Under the pieces are notes generated by a model. That model was given only the letters and a program-made list of their open reading frames with translations, had not been told where the DNA came from and searched no databases. This document shows, one piece after another, positions 52,129-59,496 of a DNA stretch of 64,000 nucleotides. This DNA is from CAZWCE01 sp964632505 (GTDB lineage Bacteria > Planctomycetota > Planctomycetia > Pirellulales > Thermoguttaceae), in NCBI GenBank assembly GCA_964632505.1, contig CAZWCE010000013.1, positions 1 to 64,000 on the forward strand, in the 5' to 3' direction. The position numbers and the translations under genes were made by a program. Position 1 is the first letter of the stretch. Every line of letters begins with the position of its first letter.

Positions 52129-53433
52129 ATGACGCAACATTCGTGGAAGCAATGGATCGAAGACGATCGTCGGCATCTCTGGCATCCTTATACCTCCGCC
52201 GGCGATCCACCACCGGTCTATCCGGTCATTTCGGCCGAAGGCAATCGTTTCACTCTCGCCGACGGACGCGAGCTGATCGACGCCATGGCTTCTTGGTGGT
52301 GCGTGATTCACGGATATCGTCATCCCAAGCTCGATGCGGCGATCCGAAAACAACTCGACAAGACGGCACATGTCATGTTCGGCGGATTGACGCACCAGCC
52401 GGCGATCGAATTGGGGAATCGACTCCTCTCGATGATGCCGGGCGACTTCTCCCACATCTTCTTCGCCGATAGCGGTTCGGTCTCGGTGGAAGTCGCCTTG
52501 AAAATGGCCATCCAGTACCACCAGGCTCGGGGCCAAAGCGCCAAGAAGTCGTTCCTCGCTCTGCGGGGAGGATACCACGGCGACACGACTGGGGCCATGT
52601 CGGTGACCGATCCGGAGGGCGGAATGCATTCCGTCTTCTCAGGCTTTTTGCCGAAGCACCTCTTCGCTCCGCGACCGGAGCGTCGTTTCGGAGAGGCCCT
52701 TCGGCCGGGCGATCTCGATGCCCTCGAATCGATCTTCGCGGAAAACAAGGACCGGTTGGCGGCAATGATTCTGGAACCGATCGTTCAGGGAGCCGGCGGG
52801 ATGTGGTTCTACAGCGCGGAGTATCTCGAATATTTTCGCATGCTCTGCGACCGCTATGAGATCTTGTTGATCGTCGATGAAATCGCGACCGGTTTCGGAC
52901 GTACCGGAAAACTATTCGCCGCCGAACATGCCGGAGTGACCCCGGATATCGTCTGCGTGGGAAAAGCCTTGACAGGAGGCTACATGACCCTTGCGGCGGT
53001 GCTCGCCCAGCACGAGGTGGCGATGGAAATCTCGCGGGACGGTTTACCACTGATGCACGGCCCCACATTCATGGCCAATCCCTTGGCGTGTTCGGTCGCG
53101 CTGGCCAATCTGCGTTTGCTCGAAGAGGGAGATTGGCGATCGGATCTTCGACGGATGGAAAAACGTTTGCGGAAAGGGCTGGCGAAATGTGCCGAGAAGA
53201 CCAACGTCGACGAGGTCCGTGTTCTGGGTGGGATCGGCGTTTTGGAAATGATTCGTCCGGTCGATGTGGTCAAGGCGCAGGCCTTTTTTGTCGAACGGGG
53301 CGTTTGGATTCGACCGTTTCGGAATCTGTTCTATGTCATGCCGCCGTACATCACCTCGAACGACGATCTCGACCGCATCACCACCGTCTTGAGCGAAGCG
53401 GCCGAGCGCGAAGATCTCCTGAAGAAATCCTGA
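52129..53433 (+). CDS. bioA: Adenosylmethionine-8-amino-7-oxononanoate aminotransferase BioA
   Basis: 434 residues, the normal length. It is a class III PLP aminotransferase: HLWHPYTSAGDPP and MASWWCVIHGYRHP are BioA-specific substrate motifs; GGYHGDTTGAMSVTDP, LILEPIVQGAGGM-like MILEPIVQGAGGMWFY and IVDEIATGFGRTGKLFA follow. The PLP lysine is Lys279 in CVGKALTGGYMTLAAVL. GPTFMANPLACSVALANL is also typical. BioA makes 7,8-diaminononanoate from KAPA with SAM as amino donor. It is 25 bp downstream of bioD and feeds it. The upstream enzyme, KAPA synthase BioF, is not encoded in this window. Confidence 0.95.
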   Translation: MTQHSWKQWIEDDRRHLWHPYTSAGDPPPVYPVISAEGNRFTLADGRELIDAMASWWCVIHGYRHPKLDAAIRKQLDKTAHVMFGGLTHQPAIELGNRLLSMMPGDFSHIFFADSGSVSVEVALKMAIQYHQARGQSAKKSFLALRGGYHGDTTGAMSVTDPEGGMHSVFSGFLPKHLFAPRPERRFGEALRPGDLDALESIFAENKDRLAAMILEPIVQGAGGMWFYSAEYLEYFRMLCDRYEILLIVDEIATGFGRTGKLFAAEHAGVTPDIVCVGKALTGGYMTLAAVLAQHEVAMEISRDGLPLMHGPTFMANPLACSVALANLRLLEEGDWRSDLRRMEKRLRKGLAKCAEKTNVDEVRVLGGIGVLEMIRPVDVVKAQAFFVERGVWIRPFRNLFYVMPPYITSNDDLDRITTVLSEAAEREDLLKKS

Positions 53434-53470
53434 TTCTCGTTTTGATCATCGTGCATTGAAGCGAACCGTT

Positions 53471-53496
53471 CGGAGGTGTGCTTGACTCACCTTCCG
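53471..53496. promoter_or_regulatory. Imperfect hairpin between bioA and bioB
   Basis: CGGAGGTG and CACCTTCCG pair with one bulged base around the spacer TGCTTGACT. It lies in the 145-bp gap before bioB. It could be an attenuator, a processing site or part of an internal promoter (TTGACT within the loop). Confidence 0.3.
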
Positions 53497-53578
53497 ATAT
53501 TGAGCCTCGCATCAAGAGGGAACCGAGAGGGCCACGACGGATGCGACCATCGATCAAGCAAAGAATAAGGGACTTGTC

Positions 53579-54619
53579 GTGAAGACAGCCATGCAAGAAA
53601 TGTGGAAACAGGTGCTCGTCGGTGAAGGGATCTCGGAGCGCCCGGCGAGAGAGATCTTTCTGCCTTTGATGGAACAACTTCGGGACGGCAAGGCCGAAGG
53701 AGATGATCTCCATCCGACGTTGCGAGAATGTGTTCGTGCCGCGGAGACCCTCAGGAAATTTCATTTCGGACATCGGGCAAGTCTTTGCGCCATTCTCAAT
53801 GCGAAAAGCGGCAACTGCGGTGAAAACTGTACCTTTTGCGCCCAGTCGGTCCGAAGCCGATCCCCGGTCCCGGCTCATCCTTTGGTGAATTCGAAAGAGA
53901 TCCTCCAGGCACGCCGGTCGCTTCAATCGTATCCCGTTCAATTTTTCAGCATCGTTTCCAGTGGTAAGAAGCTCGAACGATCGGAGATCGAGTCCGTCGC
54001 CGGTGCAATGCATCAGGCGTCCGGTGAATCACCACGATGGTGCGCCTCGTTGGGGTGTCTCGCGGAAGCCGATTTGCGAAGATTGCAGCAGGCCGGCATG
54101 GTGCGCTATCACCACAACCTGGAAGTCGCCGAAAGCTATTTCCCGGAAGTGTGCACCACCCATACATATCGGGAACGTCTCGATACGGTACGTCGGGCGA
54201 AGCAACTCGGTTTGCAAATCTGTTGCGGGGGGATCTTCGGTGTCGGGGAGTCGCCCGAGCAACGGCTGGAACTCGCGACGGCACTGGTCCGGGAGGAGGT
54301 CGATTCGATTCCCTTGAATTTCCTAATTCCCCTCCCCGGAACCCCAATGGAGAACCGCCTTCCCTTGTCGCCGCAAGAGGCACTTGCCATTCTGACGATG
54401 TTTCGATTGATTCATCCGAAAGCGGAAATTCGTGTGGCCGGAGGACGCGAACTGCTGGGGCCGTGGCAGTCATATCTGTTTCAAGCGGGCGCCAACGGCA
54501 TGATGGTCGGCGATCTGTTGACCGTCGAGGGAAAACAAATCGAAGAAGACCTCCGCATGCTCCGAGAAGCGGAGATGCAGGCCGATCGTTCCCGTGATGG
54601 AACGTCGCATCCATCGTGA
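53579..54619 (+). CDS. bioB: Biotin synthase BioB
   Basis: 346 residues from a GTG at 53579, with AAGGGA 6 bases upstream; an ATG at 53591 is an alternative. The radical SAM cluster ligands are Cys80, Cys84 and Cys87 (GNCGENCTFCAQS). Family motifs follow: FFSIVSSGKKL, RYHHNLEVAESYFPEVCTTH, QICCGGIFGVGE, IPLNFLIPLPGTPME and VAGGRELLGPWQSYLFQAGANG. The last includes the Arg that ligates the 2Fe-2S cluster. BioB inserts sulfur into dethiobiotin. It completes the bioD-bioA-bioB set, 145 bp after bioA, with a possible internal promoter or hairpin. Iron-sulfur dependent, cytoplasmic. Confidence 0.95.
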   Translation: MKTAMQEMWKQVLVGEGISERPAREIFLPLMEQLRDGKAEGDDLHPTLRECVRAAETLRKFHFGHRASLCAILNAKSGNCGENCTFCAQSVRSRSPVPAHPLVNSKEILQARRSLQSYPVQFFSIVSSGKKLERSEIESVAGAMHQASGESPRWCASLGCLAEADLRRLQQAGMVRYHHNLEVAESYFPEVCTTHTYRERLDTVRRAKQLGLQICCGGIFGVGESPEQRLELATALVREEVDSIPLNFLIPLPGTPMENRLPLSPQEALAILTMFRLIHPKAEIRVAGGRELLGPWQSYLFQAGANGMMVGDLLTVEGKQIEEDLRMLREAEMQADRSRDGTSHPS

Positions 54620-54903
54620 ACCGAGTCGATCCATTGGAAAGAACGGGCCCCCCGGGCGTCGATCCTGGATCCCGAGGGCGACGATTTTTCGCCCATGAAT
54701 CATTCCTCACATCGCCTGAGATATTCCGGATGTTTTTTTTCGTTTCGGCGTTCCGGTCCTATCTTTTCCGACTTGCCGAAGAAGTCGTTGCGGGAAACAA
54801 TCAAGTAGCCGGGTCGTATCACGTGGTTGATCAATGCACCGATCGACCTAATAGACCGTCACCCATTTTTTTCTGAACCACCGAATCCCATTTGGACCGA
54901 ATC

Positions 54904-56154
54904 ATGGCTGCTCTGATGATCGATTTTTTTTACAAGTTATGGCATGTCTCTTTGGAGATGGCGCCTTTTCTCATCTTCGGATTTGTCTTCGCCGGTTTTC
55001 TCTCCGTGCTCATGCCCACCCGTTGGGTCCAGCGACACTTGGCCGGTCGAGGGACATTTCCGGTCTTCAAGGCAGCACTGATCGGAATCCCCCTGCCTCT
55101 GTGTTCCTGCGGGGTGATCCCTGTTTCAGCGGGGTTGCGTCGACAGGGGGCGAGCCGATCGTCGGTCCTTTCCTTTTTGATTTCCACGCCCCAAACCGGC
55201 ATCGACAGCATCCTGGTCACCGGTGGCATGCTTGGCTGGTTCTTCGCGTTCTATCGGACATTCTTGGCGTTGGTCAGCGGTTTCGTGGCAGGCATCCTCG
55301 GGACGTTTCTACGCCTTGACGTCGAAAGAGACCAAGCTGAGGCAGAAATGGAACCTTTCCCGGAAGGCTCGGACAAATGCTGTTGCGGAGAAAACGAGGA
55401 GGAAGAGGCCGGTGCGGACAAAAAGACGGCTCCCGAGCCCCAGCTGTCCTGTTGTCGCCCGGAGGAGCCCACCGCGGACTGCTGCTCGACGGAAGCTTTG
55501 CCCCCGTCCTCGGATGGTTGCGAGCGGGAGTCGGAAATGACGCTGCCGGATGAGAACCCGGGGGGGCTCCGAGCGGTGATCCGGAAAATGCTGCGTTTCT
55601 CCTTCGTACAGATTCCCAACGACCTGGCCGGCTCCCTGATTTTCGGGCTCGTGGCCTCCGCCCTGGTCGCCGCGCTGGTTCCCGATGATTATTTCCAGAA
55701 TCGCTTGGGAAATCTAGCCGAAGGAGGAATCCTCGGGATGTTGTTGATGGTGGTGATCTCCGTGCCGCTTTATGTCTGCGCGACCGCCTCGGTACCACTG
55801 GCCGCCGTCCTGCTGCAGAAAGGCATTTCCGCCGGCATGGTGTTAGTGTTTCTCATGAGTGGCCCGGCGACCAATGCCGCCACCATTTCGACGGTGATGA
55901 CGGTGCTAGGACGAAAGGCCGTCGTCATCTACTTGGTCTCGATCATCGGAATTGCGATCCTCGCGGGAAAAATGCTAGATATGTTCTATCAGACAACGAA
56001 CCTCGCGCCGGGCTCCCTTTCAGTCGAGATAATCCCCTGGTCGATAAAATTTCCTTCGGCTCTATTGCTCTTCGGCATGATCCTCTTCGGGTTATGGAAT
56101 CGACGAGGATCTTCGAGAAACGAACCACAAGAGAAGAAACCATGCTGCAAATAG
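54904..56154 (+). CDS. SO_0444-type metal efflux permease (DUF318/ArsP-like) with cysteine-rich loop
   Basis: 416 residues from the ATG at 54904; a TTG at 54892 is an alternative. About eight membrane helices in two halves of four: MAPFLIFGFVFAGFLSVL, IPLPLCSCGVIPVSAGL, GGMLGWFFAFYRTFLALVSG and, in the second half, LAGSLIFGLVASALVAALV, VPLYVCATASVPLAAVLL, VLVFLMSGPATNAATIST. The CSCG and VCATAS motifs lie on equivalent helices and probably bind the substrate. The cytoplasmic loop at about 148-230 is acidic and rich in cysteines (DKCCCGENEEEE, LSCCRPEE, ADCCSTEA) and the protein ends KKPCCK. SO_0444-type proteins are thought to export copper, zinc or arsenical compounds. It lies 284 bp after bioB; no link to biotin is evident. 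Confidence 0.85.
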   Translation: MAALMIDFFYKLWHVSLEMAPFLIFGFVFAGFLSVLMPTRWVQRHLAGRGTFPVFKAALIGIPLPLCSCGVIPVSAGLRRQGASRSSVLSFLISTPQTGIDSILVTGGMLGWFFAFYRTFLALVSGFVAGILGTFLRLDVERDQAEAEMEPFPEGSDKCCCGENEEEEAGADKKTAPEPQLSCCRPEEPTADCCSTEALPPSSDGCERESEMTLPDENPGGLRAVIRKMLRFSFVQIPNDLAGSLIFGLVASALVAALVPDDYFQNRLGNLAEGGILGMLLMVVISVPLYVCATASVPLAAVLLQKGISAGMVLVFLMSGPATNAATISTVMTVLGRKAVVIYLVSIIGIAILAGKMLDMFYQTTNLAPGSLSVEIIPWSIKFPSALLLFGMILFGLWNRRGSSRNEPQEKKPCCK

Positions 56155-56242
56155 CAAGGAGCTTCGTCGAGAACATGGTCGGTTTGCATGATCCAAAAAA
56201 GAGATTCATCTGAATGGCCGTACCGACGCGGCCTGTGGTGTC

Positions 56243-57541
56243 TTACGATGCAAGGAGCAGTTTTTGATAAAGCTCGATCGTCTTGCGTGCCATTTGCTCT
56301 AAGGTGAAGTCCTCCAATACCGATGCTTTCCCGCGGACGCCCAAGTCGGCGGTCTCTTGCGGATGGGTGAGCATGTGCCGGAGGGTCTCGACGAGTTTCT
56401 CCCGGTTGCCGGGAGGATAGAGCCTACCTCCGCCGGTCTTTTCGACGAGCTCCGGAAACACTCCGTGCTCCGGAAGAACCACCGGCGTCCCGCAGGCGAG
56501 CGACTCCAAGACCGGGAGTCCCTTGCTTTCCGGATATTGGCACGGGAGACACATCAGGTCGAGCGACGCAAGAAACTCCCATTTTTCCACCAGTGTCGGT
56601 TCGCCCACATATTCGAAGTGGTCGCCGAGGCGTTTCCGAGAGATTTCGGTTTCCAATTCCCGGAGATATCTCCATTGGCTTCGACTGAGGTAACCGCCTA
56701 CTTTGAGGTCGGCCGGGGGAGGATCCTGGTTTTCGTTCAGTTCGAGCCAAGCCTCTACCAGATCGTGCAGCCCTTTCTCATGGCAGACTCTCGAAAAGAA
56801 GCCGATGGTTTTCCGGCAGTCCTTCTCTACCTCAGATTCTTGTTGTTGGACGCTTGAAGCGGCAATCCCCGGTGGAATCACGTGAATGCGTGACGGCGAA
56901 CCGTTCAAATAGGAAGCCATGAAATCGGCGTAATATCGATTCAGAGCGATCAAACCGTCCAGCTCCCGAGTTCGCTCTTGGAGGACTTCTCGCGCTTGCC
57001 GACGATGGGGTTGGGGCAATTGCTCGAGGAAAAGATCCTCCCCGGTCAAGCTGCAGAGGACGGGAACGTCCAGCTCCCGGCGAATGCGTCGGGCCATGCC
57101 CACCAGCATGACATTCGACAGATGCACGACCTCCGGTTTCACCTCGGATTTCAACCAGGTGATGAGCTTCTCGAGTTCTTTCTTCTGGGCGCCCTCTTCT
57201 CCTTGAAGCATCGAAACCGTCAAGGGGCCCAATTTCGCGGGATCGGTCAAATCGCTCCATCGGCCGAGTAGGCGAAAGAGCCACGGCGAGTCGAACAGGC
57301 GGTCGAGCAGTCGAAACGGTCGACGAAAGAACGCCCACTTCTGTTGCAGGAAAACGTTCACCCCTGTGTACGCAATGTGAGCGTCGCTCATGTTTTCGTC
57401 ATCGGTCCTCACCGGCGTGTAGAACGGGACCATGAGGATCTCATGACCTTGTTGTTGAACCGACTTGGCCAGAGCGTTGGCATGAAGGCAACTACCGCAG
57501 TACATGCCTCCGGCTCCTGAAACCAGATAAACGATCTTCAT
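56243..57541 (-). CDS. Glycosyltransferase family 4 protein
   Basis: 432 residues. It begins MKIVYLVSGAGGMYCGSCLH, a variant of the usual GT4 first strand with the glycine-rich loop and two cysteines. VVHLSNVMLVGMARRI and PVLCSLTGEDLFLEQLP are the rest of the N-domain. The C-domain contains IGFFSRVCHEKGLHDLVEAW, HFEYVGEPTLVEKWEFLASLD-like HFEYVGEPTLVEKW, and the donor motif PESKGLPVLESLACGTPVVLP with its Glu-x7-Glu. The product is unknown; it may build exopolysaccharide or glycolipid. Its stop converges with the permease gene (88 bp), and its start diverges from the second sulfatase. Confidence 0.88.
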   Translation of the reverse strand: MKIVYLVSGAGGMYCGSCLHANALAKSVQQQGHEILMVPFYTPVRTDDENMSDAHIAYTGVNVFLQQKWAFFRRPFRLLDRLFDSPWLFRLLGRWSDLTDPAKLGPLTVSMLQGEEGAQKKELEKLITWLKSEVKPEVVHLSNVMLVGMARRIRRELDVPVLCSLTGEDLFLEQLPQPHRRQAREVLQERTRELDGLIALNRYYADFMASYLNGSPSRIHVIPPGIAASSVQQQESEVEKDCRKTIGFFSRVCHEKGLHDLVEAWLELNENQDPPPADLKVGGYLSRSQWRYLRELETEISRKRLGDHFEYVGEPTLVEKWEFLASLDLMCLPCQYPESKGLPVLESLACGTPVVLPEHGVFPELVEKTGGGRLYPPGNREKLVETLRHMLTHPQETADLGVRGKASVLEDFTLEQMARKTIELYQKLLLAS

Positions 57542-57730
57542 GATTTCACCAATGGATTCTAACGCACCTCTTCAGTCATTCTGCTCCCAGTGGAAATTAT
57601 AGTCGTACCACGCAAAGGAGAGAAGTAGGAGATGGGGGTTGCCACGAGGGCAAGTCGCTCCTATAACGGAATTGCCGCGATTGGTTATGATTGCCTTCAT
57701 CCCTGGGAACACAAGAAAAAGGTTCTTCTC

Positions 57731-59470
57731 ATGAAATCATTTCGAATTCTTCCGATTGTTTTTTATGGTGCATTGTTCTCGGTGATGATCCCTTCCGTCG
57801 AATGTTTCGCTGAATCCTCGTCGAAGGCGAGGCCGAACTTTCTTCTGGTAATGACCGACGACCAGGGGTTCGCCGATTTGGGAGTTCGTGGAAATCCGGA
57901 TTTGCGAACCCCTCATCTCGATCGCTTCGCAAAAAAAGGTCTCCAGATCCCCAGATTTTACTGCAGCCCCGTATGCGCTCCCACCCGGGCCTCTTTGGTG
58001 ACCGGACGATATTATTATCGTTCCGGAGTGATCCACACCTCTCGAGGCGGGGCGAAGATGGCGGCCGAAAATGTAACCCTCGCCGAACGATTGCGCCGCC
58101 TCGGCTACGTGACGGGAATCTTCGGCAAGTGGCATCTCGGCGACACTTACCCGATGCGTCCCGGCGACCAGGGCTTCGATGAATCGCTTATCCACAAGTC
58201 GGGAGGGATCGGTCAGACGCCGGATCGCCCGAACGCCTATTTCAGGCCTTATCTCTGGGAAAATGGAGAACTCGCGACATCCGAGCAATACTGTACCGAT
58301 GTATTCACTGATGGAGCGATCGAATTCATGAAGGCGCATCGTGATGAACCTTTCTTCCTCTACCTGCCCTACAATGCCCCGCATACCCCGCTTCAGATCG
58401 CGGATGCCTGGGTCGAACCATATCGCGAGAAAGGGTTGAACGAAACGACCGCGAGAGTCTACGGCATGATCGAGAATATCGACACCCATTTCGGGCGTCT
58501 GCTGGAGAGTCTTGATGAGCTGAAGCTCAGGCGTCGGACGGTCGTGATATTCTTCGGGGACAACGGTCCCCAGCAAAAGCGTTTTTCCGCCGGATTGCGA
58601 GGGAGAAAAGCCTCGGTCTACGAAGGAGGCATTCGTGTGGGAGCCTATTTCCAATGGCCGGGACGTTTTCCGCGAGGTAAGGTGCTGGAAGAGATCATCG
58701 CGGCCCACCTCGACATCGCTCCGACGCTCATCGAACTTGCAGGCGGCGACCCTTCCTCGGAAGCATTCCCGGTTCTCGACGGCAGAAGCCTGGTCCCCTT
58801 ATTGACGGGAGAAAAGGAGAAATGGTCCGATGAGAGAACTCTTTTCTTTCAATGTCACCGGGGGCTTGTGCCGAAACAATATCAGAATTGCGCCGTGGTG
58901 ACCAAACGCTATAAGATGATCGGTTATCCCGGCACGTTTTCAGACGAATCGCTTCAACCTGATTTCGAGAAACCCCATCTGGAGCTCTACGACCTTCTCA
59001 CCGACCCGGGAGAGTCGCAGAATCTCGTCGGAGAGAATCAGGAGCTGGTCCGATCGCTCCGGGATCGTTACGATCGTTGGTGGGAGGATGTTCGTCGAAC
59101 CCGCGCGTTCCGCCCCGGAGTGATTCACATCGGCAACGAGGCGGAAAACCCGACGGTGCTTTGTCGTTATCAGGACGGCAACTACCGAAACGGGGTACCG
59201 CATGGATGGACGGTCTGCGTGGAACGTAGCGGGACCTACCATGCTTCGATCGACCGAGGCCCATTTCAGGACGACGCCGATCTCTTCATCCGCTGGCAGG
59301 GAGAAACACTGCGAAAGCCGCTGCCGAGGGAAACCGATTCCGCTGAATTCCACCTGGAAGCCGGCTCCGGGGTGCTCGACATCTGGTTGAAGGAGCGAGG
59401 CGGCGAGCGGGTGGTCGTCGCCGACAATTCCACGACCGGTGATGTCTATCTGAGGCGATTATTTCGCTGA
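57731..59470 (+). CDS. Secreted arylsulfatase (S1 family)
   Basis: 579 residues from the ATG at 57731, with AAAAAGG upstream; the frame is open to 57632. Signal peptide ILPIVFYGALFSVMIPSVEC. The core starts NFLLVMTDDQGFADLG. The formylglycine signature CAPTR is at Cys82-Arg86 (SPVCAPTRASLVTGR), with FGKWHLGD and FFGDNGPQQKR further on. The last 100 residues are a beta domain (WTVCVERSGTYHASI and ending DVYLRRLFR) like that of the sulfatase at 37-39 kb. It probably desulfates a glycan in the periplasm or outside. The converging GH50-like gene is 26 bp away, suggesting a shared polysaccharide target. The Cys must be converted to formylglycine by an enzyme not encoded here in complete form. Confidence 0.92.
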   Translation: MKSFRILPIVFYGALFSVMIPSVECFAESSSKARPNFLLVMTDDQGFADLGVRGNPDLRTPHLDRFAKKGLQIPRFYCSPVCAPTRASLVTGRYYYRSGVIHTSRGGAKMAAENVTLAERLRRLGYVTGIFGKWHLGDTYPMRPGDQGFDESLIHKSGGIGQTPDRPNAYFRPYLWENGELATSEQYCTDVFTDGAIEFMKAHRDEPFFLYLPYNAPHTPLQIADAWVEPYREKGLNETTARVYGMIENIDTHFGRLLESLDELKLRRRTVVIFFGDNGPQQKRFSAGLRGRKASVYEGGIRVGAYFQWPGRFPRGKVLEEIIAAHLDIAPTLIELAGGDPSSEAFPVLDGRSLVPLLTGEKEKWSDERTLFFQCHRGLVPKQYQNCAVVTKRYKMIGYPGTFSDESLQPDFEKPHLELYDLLTDPGESQNLVGENQELVRSLRDRYDRWWEDVRRTRAFRPGVIHIGNEAENPTVLCRYQDGNYRNGVPHGWTVCVERSGTYHASIDRGPFQDDADLFIRWQGETLRKPLPRETDSAEFHLEAGSGVLDIWLKERGGERVVVADNSTTGDVYLRRLFR

Positions 59471-59496
59471 GTTGCTCGGTTGTGGTCGCACTCCCA

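Noticed and set aside
54612..54710. Possible further copy of the 46-bp repeat after bioB (CGTGAACCGAG, later CCCATGAAT)
   Set aside because: Only two short words match, far apart, and the first includes the bioB stop codon; chance is likely.
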